Source of the DNA: Volutella citrinella
Lineage: Eukaryota; Ascomycota; Sordariomycetes; Hypocreales; Nectriaceae
Reading direction: 5' to 3'
DNA: 64,000 nt
Assembly: GCA_034401135.1 (NCBI GenBank)
Contig: JAWZSP010000007.1
Location: 1,364,001-1,428,000, forward strand
A program made the position numbers and the translations under genes. Of the stretch, positions 11,501-22,631 are shown one piece after another. Below the pieces are notes generated by a model. It had not been told where the DNA came from, ran no database searches, and worked only from the letters and a program-made list of their open reading frames with translations. Positions within the stretch are counted from its first letter, which is position 1. The number at the start of each line of letters is the position of its first letter.

Positions 11501-14500
11501 CATGTCTCCGGTCGAGTCCCGGGCCCATCAAGGGCCGTGAATAGCGTCCGTTTCTCATTGAGTAACCCGCCTACCGGTAGATCTTGAACCCCGTGCGGAA
11601 CACACAGACACTGACAAGACACTAGCCGTCCCGTCGTCCACATCGGCTGCAAGCCCCAGCCAGAGGAGACGGCATCACGATTCACGACGACTTGTGGAGC
11701 CGGTGTTTTGCGCAGCCATGCTGATCGAGTCTCGGCACATGCGCAAGACCCAAGACGTTCCCCACCAAACCCCGACGCCTCTTGTGGCTCACATGAATCC
11801 CCCGCCTCGACGTCAGCTTATCAGAAATGCCTCCATCGTCGGCCATGCGCGCCCATCAGACCCTCAACCCCGCCCCCTGCTGCCAATGAGACGTCTGGTC
11901 AACTCTGGTAGCCAGGCCGCGTCCATAGAATCCCCCTCTCTGTCTTGTCAACGGAAGATTCTGGCAAACGAGGCCAAGGCCACAGCCTTCAAATGGCCGC
12001 CGGCGTGGAGTTGAGCCCACCCGAATCTCCACCCGAGCCGCGGGGTCCCGTCGTGTCGTGTTGTGGAGATACCAAACGAGGCATGCCAACGTCCCGGCCT
12101 ACTGCAGGATTACTGCGCAAGCATCACTGTGGAGCGTTTGCTTTCGACTGCCGCCCCCAGCATCATTGGCCATGTCTTGAAGCCCCGTCTGCGCCAGCCT
12201 TGTCTCACTGAGAGACATCCTCTATGATCCTAGTGCCATCTGGTGCCCCGCCGCTCGCTGGCAGTCCGAGCTGTGTATCGTGGACACTAACATGCCCTGG
12301 GAGGATCGCGGGACATTGATACGCTTGCTATACTCTGCAGTTCTCCGCTTGTTAGTCCTACGTCTGCCCAATCCACCAAACATTCCGTCCCTTGTCAATA
12401 ATCCCTCGCCCCCCAGGTCTCGAATCTCTTGATGCTCCTCCCACCATTCATCTTCCAGGACAGGCACGCTTCCTCTGCAGATTCACTATGCCAAGGAGCA
12501 TTATTCGTACAGTCCGCCGTCGTCAATCTATCTCGATGGATGGTAGCTTGCGGTAATGGGATCCGTCAGCTTCAAAACCCGTCTTCTGAAGCCATCATCC
12601 CATGCCTCAATGAGCTTGTCTGGGAGACATAAACAGGCTCAAGCACAATCCGATTGTGCCTTATCCTCGCCACCAGATCATGGCTGTGGGATATTAGCAC
12701 ACCAGCAGGCACAGCCCGGTGTCTGTTGTCGCAACCGTAGCCTACATGTAACAAGCCTGGTCCTCGGCTTGATGCATTAGCCCAAAGGCCCCACGCCGGT
12801 GATCTCGGCCGGCAAGGCGAGTAGCCACTGTTGTTACCGACAATGCACAGTCGTCTCCATCTTACCATACTGCAGTCTGTGTGACACCTTTGGGCTGGGA
12901 CCTGTCAATCTACGCCTTGCTCCCGGGCCCATGCGGGTGGCTCGGAACTGGCTTCCGGCATATTTCCCATCAATAACCATGTTCCCAACGTTCGCATGTC
13001 TGAGATCTAACTAACTTAGTCCATCCAGTCCTGTTCATCTGCACCACATCGGTTATCTGTACCTCGCACTAGAGCCTGTAGGTACTGCGGCTATCCTAGT
13101 CAAATGGACGGCTACACCCGCACCGCGGATAGCATGCCTTGACCTCACCGCTCCCCTTTTCGGAGTGTATCCTTTTGCTTATATTTGGTCTTTGATTCAC
13201 AATATACGGGAGAGCTCTTACTACCAGCATAGTTTGCACCAATATGCTCATACGTTTTCCCCGCTGAAACACCAACTACCAGTGTCGTGATGTTTAAATA
13301 ACCGCAGGCCCTTGGCCACTGCGTTGTCAGATTCCAGCTACTTGGTCTATGTGAGCAATAATGCGATTCGAATCACATCTTCCATCCCGTTGATGATGCA
13401 GAGGACCTCATAGGCATAGTACCGTCCCGGTACTCCAAGGACAAGATAAATGCCCTTTTTCTACCTTTACCTATCATACGAGCCCAATTCTTCCCTTGGA
13501 AGCTCTTCGGCAAGTGGGAAGCCACACGAAAATACACGCAATGGGATATAAGTCAACTCGAGCAGTTAGATCCTCTATGTGGAAGCCCAACCGCTACCTG
13601 ATGTGGTCATGTCTTTGAGGGAGTCTCTGCACGTGGCTGCCAGAGGCTTTCCAGCCTGTGCGCTTGTTTCTAGTCAAATGATCGGCCTTGTGTCTGGTAA
13701 ACCTTTCAACTCATCCATATACCAGGTTATCAATGAATAGTTGGCCAAGCAGTTACAAAAACCAGAGCGACCCAGTCCCTTCAACAGAGAGGCATTATCA
13801 ACCCGAAACGCATTGCCCATCGTTTAAGCAGCGTACCAAGCCGTAACAAGTTGGAGCCGGGTTTTTAATGGAAAGATGCATGAAATTCAGCGAGCGTGGC
13901 CTCTGGGCCGTCGCCCTTTCAAATCGATACCAATGGGGCAAGATACATGTAGTTTGGCCCAGGACGCGCCGATATGGCCTCTTGATTCTGTTGTTGTCCA
14001 TTTATCTCCATTCTCCATTCGCTGAGATCCGAAGAAACCTCGTGTGTTGGTCACTGTGATGTTCATCCATCATTCGCATCAATCAGGTGCTCGGGCTTTG
14101 GCCGAGAACTGCCGAAGTGGTGTTCCCAATGCAACACACACAACTCTCTTGACAGATCGCTTGTCACAATCGGATAGGTGCACGGAATTCAACTCGGTGG
14201 TTTTAACACCTTTATCCCGAGCTGAAAGCATCGGATGCATGGTTCCTTGAATACCCTCGAAGCGCGCGTCCCGCCGCATTAGGCCCATGGTTTCATTTCC
14301 CCCAAGCAAGCCTACACAACCCTATCTGCACTTCTGTTTGGCGATATCACACTATTGGTTGGGAGCGGAGAGTTGGGCATCCGTGCTGTCACCGGCCATG
14401 CATCGCAGGTTGCCCGATGTGGGATTGGCAGCGTTCCATGTCACCATCCCTCCCCCGCTGCACCGTTACGGGGGATGGCGTCAGGCACGTCGCTTCTACC

Positions 14501-17500
14501 CTGGCTGGGCCGGTCGAGCAGGGAATTCTTCCGTCACAGAGGCCTTTCAGCTGCGCATCACGCTGGGCTCGCAGCTCGGCAGCAAGTCCTTGCATCCCCG
14601 ATCAACCCCTCACCTGCCCCGCTACTCCACATACTTGTTGCTCAATCACTGGGCCGGAGAGCTCTCTGCCCACCGAAACATGGACTGCCTGCAGCCGCGC
14701 GAAGAAAACTGCCAATTCCAACTTAGCCGCCTGCAGCTGTGCGTCCAAGATTTGCCATCCCTCTTCTCTCTCGATGCGTGCCACCAAAGCTTGGACACCT
14801 AGCAAAATGAGGAGGCTGGTGGAGAGGAGGCCTCATTGCATGCATTCTTGCATGCGGGGACTTGAGACTGACGGCCCAGGCTCTCTCTCAAACGCCCTTC
14901 CATTCCAGGGGAAGCCACACGGTTGAAGTGGAGTTCCTGCAGAGGGTGAAGTCCCCGCCGAGACTCGCCTCGACTGTTGCTCCCAAGCCTTGAAACGGAG
15001 AGAGCTGCGGAGAGACATTTCGCTGCTCACCTTGCACGCGACCAATATTCCCGCCTCCCTTCAAATCAGCACCAGCGCGAGCCCCCATGACCTGGCCTGC
15101 CTTGCATGGTAAGGTGGTGCTTTCTGGGCTTGCAGCAAAGGTGCTTGGATGTAGACGTCGTACGGTTCTGCAGTCTTCATACGAGGCATTTGAGTTCGCG
15201 TTGCCTCGACTCTCGAGGTGGTGCCATCCTGAAGATGAACTGTGCCATTCGAGATGTACACGTCAAGATATCCATGGGTCCTAGCAATCTTTCCCCGGAA
15301 CCACCGTTGGATCCTATGGACCTGCCTCACAAGAAGGAGTTGCCCAAGTCTCTGCGAGGCACTCGTTGGCGCGCGGAACAATGGATGGACGGGCCGGCCA
15401 GTAAACTGCTGTAGAAGCAGGCAAACACATGCATGAGGCACCTCCCTAGGCACTGCAGCAAGAGTGTGGTCGGCAGAAATGGCCGGATATGGCCCCCGCA
15501 TCAGCTTCAACCTACCACATGGAGTCGATGCAATTTCAGCATCCGGCCAACACAACAAAAGTGATTCGGTGTCCTTCACCGGCTGTCGCCATGGAATGCG
15601 GGCAAAAGGTCCACAGATACAACAGGTCAACAAAACAAGTATCTGTCTGTTTATCCCCCCGCCCCCCTCCCTGGCGGATTCAGGGAAAACACTGAGTGCT
15701 TCCTACGTCGACGTCGTTTTAGCAGATGCCCTGTGCTTTGGCGTGTTATCCCCTGTGGGTGGAGTCGATCCTTTTGTTACCTTAGACAACACACTAGGGC
15801 TACCCTAGCTCCTGAATCCCGACTCCTCTGTAAGTGTCGTGGGCTGGACAGTCCTCACAGTTAGCCTATGTTTCGGATCAATATTCGCAACGCCGAGTTG
15901 TCATCGATACGCTAATCATTGATAGCGATACCCTCTCCGTGGTGGGCTTTGGGGAATTGTCTGGCCGTGGATCAGCAACGGCTGGTGCAGGAGTCGTCAT
16001 GCCCATCGTGGCAAAGGGGGGGGTGGGAGCCGAAATGCATACTCGTTCAGCACATTTGTCTATCAGTGCAACACGCCATGATGTCTGGGTCAATCGTAAA
16101 CCACCACTTGGCCATCAGTTCCATAGTTCCGCCGCTGCAGAGGTCAATCCGGCCAAGAACGTTCCGGCATTGCGGCGTCATGGTACTGAGAACCCTTGCC
16201 TGACCCACTCGCGGCGTGCTTGCTTCCGTTGCTCTTGTTTGCTCTGGCTAGATGTGCTGGGTTTCTTCGATTCCGTCGTCTAGCACACTCGTGGGTTATC
16301 AAGTTGGTCGTGGCACAAGCGAGAATTCTATCCCATCGAGCTTGGGGATGGACTCGAGACTACCCCGTATAGGAAAGATTGGGAGGGTGGTGCTGGGGAG
16401 AAAGCGCCTGTGGGTGCGAACGCACTAGCCAGAGGGAGCCGCTGAGACCAAGCAGCCGACAGTCCCAACTTGGAGTTGGCACACTGCCCAAATAGTCGAG
16501 CTGCGTCGCGCCGCGCCGAGGCTTAGAGCCAACTGCTGCTGGTTGATAATGATCCCGCGATCCTGACAGGGTCCAAATGTGCGTAATTATCCACGTTGTA
16601 GCGCACGCACCAGCACCACCTAGCCTAGATCGGAGGTGGCAAGGGTCCGGGATCTGATGAAGCAGATGAGGCGTCAACGGAGCAACAATTCGCAACCAGC
16701 TAACGTCAGGAAGCCCTCTCTACACACAAAGCCTGTCCGAAGACATGAAGTAGGCAGCAGGCGGCCCACTGCACCGTGTACGCACTGCGCATCGCGATGA
16801 GACGGTTGAGGCTCCGTCTCCGCAATTGAGGAGACCACTTGAACCTGCAACTACCAGCCGGCCCTGCACGCTAGCAGCCAACTACAGCGGCTGATGTGTG
16901 ACATACCACTAGGAGGGGTCCATCGCTATCGATTTAGCACAGGCGTTTGGTGCTGCGCCATTTCTCATAGGACACCGGCAACTCCCACTTGGCGCCGACG
17001 GCCTTTTCTTTGCCGAACCAAAGGCACGCCGTCCCCCAAGCCCCAGAATCAGATTCGACCAGCCAGCTTGCGGGTAGCGCCGTCGTCGCTCTGCCTCTCG
17101 CATCGGCCCTGAAGCTGAGACGCCAGATTCACGCCACTGGGCGGCGGATTCCACGGCGAAAGTGGGCTTCTGCGCGGTTGCGAATGTGGTGTGATCCGAC
17201 TGCCTTGGTCCATCCGCATTGGACATGCGGGAGACTCTCTTCCTATCAACACCCAATTCGATCAACGAATATGCCTTGACGGATAGCCAACTGCATAATA
17301 GTGGTGCGTCGGACCGAGAGGGCATGAGCATGTCAAGGAGGGTCCAATCTTAGATCCAGAAGTTGAGATGTGCTGGGCCAAGCACAAACCCCAGAGTGGG
17401 CTTGATTTGCGCCGCTCAAACCAGGCCAAGTTGCGCGGCGTCGCTTGACCCATGCTCAGCCCCAACCATGCTCGATGCTATCCGTGGATCATGGATCAAG

Positions 17501-18659
17501 GGTGGCCACATCAGGGTTGATCCGTGCCCGGCCGTGATGTCGATGCAAGCAAGACACGGACTGGCCAGGCCGGCAGAGATGCTGCAGGCGCCCTCATCTC
17601 AGCAAGTGCGTACTATATACGGCATGGACAAGATATGGCCCGCACTAGATGCAACCTTAGCCGGGTGTTGACGAGAGGATCTGCGCTTTGCTTGTTGACA
17701 CTTGATGGTGGTCGCCCACCGCACTCCATGTCGTTCAGAGAATGGCTTGGCAAACCCGGCGAGCCGCTGTGGTATCGAGTACCCTACTTGCCTCCCACAT
17801 TGGTCGACGAGCGACACTGCGGCGGCGTTGTGGACTGCAGGCCTGGAACCGATCCTGTCTTAGCGAAGCGGAAGATGGACAACGCGTTGTGATGTGATGG
17901 TGCAGCGTGTGCACACCCGGATCGTGGCGCGCCATTTGTACGGCCCAGCACCCGCAGTGCCTCGCTTGACATATGGAGACTTTAGATTGGTCGCATGAGT
18001 GAGAGAATGGCGATGAGAGAGACCATTGGCGTTGTCTCATCCTGCGGGAGGCAAAAGCAACACTTCATCACACCTCAGCGAGCTCCTGATACCACATTAG
18101 ACGCAAGTACGAGAGGTACAGCGCCCCGCAGAATCAGGCGAGATGGCACCGTCGCTTGAGTAGCAGTACCTGTGGTTCAAGCAGGTCAATGTACTTCTCT
18201 ACACCCAACGCACCAAACCTCCCCTCCCACGCCTTAGTATCCGCAGTATACTGTCGTAGGGACCTCGGGAATTTCGCCTAAACGCACAGTCGTGTGGGGG
18301 GAGCAGGGGCGGCTGGCTACCTTCCACAGAACGACAGACCTTGAAATGACAGGCAGGCTGCGTCCAAAGGCAGGTGGGAGGCGCGAGATTTCATGGGGGG
18401 AGAGAATCACCAAGCACCTCAGGATGGAGAATGTCTCCCCCTCCTTGCCCTCCGATTGTCGTCCACGTCTACCGAGCCGCTAAACGTCAGCCGATGAGAC
18501 AGAGAGTCGAGGGCGAGCGCTATCGCCGCTAGTGGTGGTAGTTAGTGCTATCCTCAAGTTCGAGGGACAGGGTATAGGCCGTGTAGTCATGCTGCTAGAC
18601 CTTAGTGCGTGTTACGTAGACGGGTCAGATCAAGAACCGTGAGAGAAAGAGCGCAGGCA
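8529..18659. other. Gene-free stretch, left part
   Basis: About 10 kb with open frames on all six frames but none showing a domain, signal peptide, consistent codon pattern or spliceable continuation. The first few hundred bases should be promoter and leader of the Ser-rich gene. Small features: a GATG/GGAT tetranucleotide run near 9945-9962 and a doubled TTGTCGGGC near 11149-11166. Base composition does not look strongly AT-biased, so heavy RIP decay is not evident by eye. Non-coding transcripts cannot be excluded. Confidence 0.55.
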
Positions 18660-18910
18660 AGACTTGGGACTCCACGGCCCTCTTCCGGGGGTAAGTACCA
18701 GGGGCAGTACCTGGAAGCGAGACTCAGCAGGCAAGAGCGATACTCGTAGGTAAAGTACTAGGTACTGGGAGTAGGTATAGGACGTCGTGAGTCTTGCAGG
18801 TACCGGTACGACCAGATGCACAGTTGCATGCAATGCGCAGGTAAGGCAGGCGAGTACTGCTAGCAGTGCGTTGCAAAGTAGGACTTAATAGGGCGTAGTA
18901 CAGGCGAGCG
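18660..18910. repeat. GTAC-rich patch
   Basis: About eight GTAC tetramers lie within roughly 220 bp (for example AAGTACC, CAGTACCTGG, AAAGTACTAGGTACTGG, CAGGTACCGGTACG, GAGTACTG, GTAGTACAGG), where about one is expected by chance. They are degenerate and unevenly spaced, so this is not a simple tandem repeat. A similar patch lies at 36.7-37.8 kb. Confidence 0.45.
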
Positions 18911-20819
18911 CGAATTGGCAACTTGGCTCATGCAGGTATGCGAGCACCTCCTACCTTCCTCGGACACCCCAGGTGTGACAAAACGCAACGGCAGAGGCGA
19001 TGGCAACTGCGACGGCAGAGGTACGGATTACAATACGACCAGGATGGATGGAGTCTTCAACCGGCTGCAGGTGGAATTCGGCAGCCTGGTGACGGAGCGT
19101 ACGTAGCACTGGACGGGAGGATGTCCCTCCATCTGTTCCCGTGTCCATCGTCCCGAGACCCCTCCATCACTGGTCCATATCAGGTTACAGGGCGTGAGGG
19201 CACACAGCGGCCCCAGTTCCTGCATCCATGCAAATCTGCGATACCCAGCTGCTTTTTTGCCAATCACCTCCGCTGGCCAATTGCTGGTTGGGCAATTGCT
19301 TCCATCCCATCTCCTCTTCTCTCGACATCTCGGGCCTAAAGCGCAGGGGACCGCAGCAACGCAGCCTGTCCCGCATCAACGCCTCACCAGCGTGCGTTGA
19401 ATGGAGTCAGGCTCGTGTCTAGGTTGCCTCACCCGCCCACTTGTCTCTCCACCCTCCACTCCATCCCCCACCAGATGCGACGCCCGAATCCTATGATTTG
19501 CCTCGCTGCCGTTGTTGTCGCCATCGTCGTTCCCTCGGACCCCGGGCCTACCCAAGTCCAGTCATCATCGGCCTGCACCAACAGAAGCTCCACTCGCTAA
19601 CAGCTGCGCCGGTCTTGCCTTTCCCGCCCGTAGCCATCGACGCCATGACCATGACCATGACCACTGTGGCCAGGCGAGCCACATCGACCAAGGTCGTGTT
19701 GCACCACGGGACGAGCAATGCCAACAGGACCCAACACAGGGCTCCGTCGCCACGGCACAAGACATCCTCGTATCTCGCCAGCCCAGCGCCTAAGTCTCCG
19801 CGAACGAGATGCTTCGACAGTCACCTCGCGCCCTAGCCAATTTCCGTCGGCGCGTGTCTTCTCAGCCAGTCGTTGAGGTGCGGCTCCCGCTTGTAGGTAG
19901 CCTCGTCGACAAACAACAAACGGCTCCTCCGCTGGGCTCAAGGGCTCGGATGTCTGCGAGCTAGTTCCTTTCACGGCGCCTCTCGTGCTTCTTCCTCAAC
20001 ACACCCCCTCCTTCAGTGTGGCTCTAACCTTGCCCTCTCTGACCAAGTCCAGCCGGTGCGCCATACATGGGTCCATCCAACCCTCCAACCCCTCGCTCCC
20101 CACCAGGCCTAATGCAATGGGCAGAGCCAATGCACCCCTGCCGTCCTCTCCGTTGTCCAGACCAGATCAATCTCGACGGAACCTGCGCGCTTGTCTGGAC
20201 GTGTGCCGACTTGCCTCCATTCGACGACGTACTGGCTATGGCCGGCTCAGGGACCTTTTTGTTCTCCATGTTCATGCATGACCCATCGCTGGAGGACAGG
20301 GTCCGGCTGGCATACATATATATCCCAGGTCCTCCCACACCTTGAAGACAATTCTATTGCCACTACCACTTCCCCCCCCTCCCTCTCTCTTGAACGGCCC
20401 AATTCATACCTTCAATGGTCGTACCTACATAGTGTTTGTTTTGCTCCCTGTGTACATTAATATTTGCCCCCTTCCCGGTTCCCTAGTCTCGCGGCGCTAC
20501 GATTGTGCGTGTGGTGCATTGTGTTTCCCCAGCTTCATCAAACATCACTCGCCAGCTCACCTTGCTCCCACGCCCTGCGGTGAACCACTGCAAATCAAGA
20601 TCACGAGACATCAGCATCTTTTACGAAGAGGGGAACCCCTCTGCATTGGCTCCTAGCCCTTTCCAGCCAAGTTGATTCGTTTGGTATCACCAGCTGCTTG
20701 GACGAAGGAACAAGAAAACCCTGCGCCATACTACACTGCCTTTTGCTACACATCTTTGGGGGATAACAGAACCCTTTTCCCCTCTTCCAATCTCAATCAG
20801 GCTTCAAAGCCTCGGGATC
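18911..20819. other. Upstream region of the GT2 glycosyltransferase gene
   Basis: No credible gene. A TATA-like CATATATATCCC lies near 20313-20325, about 500 nt before the GT2 start codon, followed by a pyrimidine-rich run (ACTTCCCCCCCTCCCTCTCT) typical of fungal leaders. A leader of a few hundred nt is therefore likely. Confidence 0.45.
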
Positions 20820-22631
20820 ATGCACGACTCCGGGATCGAAAACGGCCATGGCTCCACGCCCGGCTTTGCTGGGTCTTTCTCATATCTGCTCGAGTCTCTA
20901 CGCTTGAGCCGTTCGACGGCTTTCTGGGCCTGCCTATTCTGGGCCTTGTGGTATGTTTTTCAGTCTATCCAGAACACATCTATCAATCTTCAAGCCCATT
21001 CTAGATCGCCCCCAAACATAGGCAAAACTATCTAAGTGTTGTGCTAACATCAGCGCGCCAGGCTTCATCGCTATATCCGCCTGCTCGTCCACTGCGTGAG
21101 CCATTGGACTTACAAGTCGAAGCCCATCCCCAACAAGCCTACCTTCACCAACCAGGATGTGACGGTGATCATCCCCACCATTCATAATGTGTTTGAAGAG
21201 CTTCGACCATCCATCCAGAGCATCCTTGCATGTCAGCCAGCCGAGCTGATTATGGTCACTACGCACGACAAGCGGAAGGATCTCCAGCGACTCGCTGATT
21301 CTCTGGGCCACCCCAAAGTTCGTGTTCTGGACACCCCCATTGCCAACAAGCGTCTTCAGGTTTGCGAGGCTCTGCCGAAAGTTGGAACCCCTATCACGAT
21401 CATGGCAGACGACGACGTGACCTGGCCATCTACCCTGATGCCTTGGATTCTGGCGCCATTCGAGGACCCCAAAATTGGCGGTGTTGGCACCTGCCAAAGA
21501 GTCCGCCGGGAGAGATCCGGCTCATGGTCGACGCTGGCTTGGAACTGGCTTGGGGCAGCATATATTGAACGACGAAATTTCGAGATTTCAGCCACCCACG
21601 GCATCGATGGCGGTACATCCTGCATGTCTGGTCGAACGGGAGCCTACCGCTCCGAGATCCTGTCCAGTCATGATTTCCTCCATGGCTTCAAGAACGAGAA
21701 GTGGCGAAAGTGGATTCTCAACGCCGACGACGACAACTTTGTCACCCGTTGGCTGGTCAGCCATCAGTGGAAGACATGGATCCAATATGAGAACGAGTGC
21801 GAAATCGAGACTACCTTGGAGAACAGCCATAAATTCCTTTACCAGTGTTCTCGTTGGGCACGCAGCAATTGGCGAAGCAACTGGACCAGCCTTGTGCGAG
21901 AGCGCTATGTGTGGAGGTAAGTACGCTCGGGTCCATGGAGAAGAACCACCTCTAATCGAGCTCCCCGCAGTCAGCAGTTGTGGTGCACCTACGCACTCCA
22001 CATCGCCACCTTCACTTCCCTTGCCTTCATCATTGACCCTCTGCTGCTAGCATCGTGTTGGTGGGCAACGGCGGATTGGGATCCGGTTCATCGTCAATAC
22101 GCATTTTGGTCCCAGTTTGTCTTCATGTTTGCCTTCACCAAGGTGGTCAAGCTGGTGGCACTCTTCATCCGGAACCCTGGCGACATTGTCTTCCTGCCAG
22201 TTTCGATCATATTTGGATACTTCCATGGGCTAATCAAGCTCTATGCCCTGGTGACACTAAATATGGTATGTGGTTTGCGCTGTCAGGGCACGATCGTGTT
22301 GCTAACTGAATGCCAGACGTCCTGGGGTAGCCGAGCCGATGGCGACACGAATGATGAGCAGCGTTTGGCTCCGGCCCCGCAGCCATCGATTGTATTGAAA
22401 ACCCCTCCTGGCAAGGGATCGCTCATCCGCTACAACGTTCGCCAGAAGGGACGGCCAACGCTAGGGCGGAGAGAGCAAAAAGGCGCATGCGAGAAAAGCG
22501 GCGTTGCCGCCTACGATTCGGGCACGTCGTATGTGCCCATACGAGTCCCCGCACCACTGCTATTATCGCCTAGCCTCGATGGCCATTTGTTGAATGAAAA
22601 TTTTAACACTGGCGAAACCCGAGCTGCGTAA
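20820..22631 (+). CDS. Family 2 membrane glycosyltransferase, Cps1/hyaluronan-synthase-like (fungal surface-growth GT2 type)
   Basis: Model join(20820..20950,21062..21916,21971..22265,22317..22631), 531 aa. A processive inverting glycosyltransferase of the plasma membrane, expected to make and export a cell-surface polysaccharide of unknown sugar. Seen: an N-terminal membrane segment (ACLFWALWYVFQ), VTVIIPT at the start of the GT-A fold, DDD at 160-162, a GTSCMSGRTGAYR acceptor-side block, DDD at 266-268 (catalytic base region), QCSRW at 305-309 (the QxxRW motif of processive GT2 enzymes), then about three membrane helices and a basic cytoplasmic tail. All catalytic motifs are intact. The introns (111, 54 and 51 nt) have consensus donors and restore WLHRYIR, WRSQQL and NMTSW. 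Deletion of such GT2 genes in plant-pathogenic fungi blocks hyphal extension on solid surfaces (family knowledge). Confidence 0.92.

Noticed and set aside
10874..17331. Many 100-190 codon frames in the gene-free stretch
   Set aside because: None shows a domain, signal peptide, paired splice sites joining to another coding block, or composition like the real genes.
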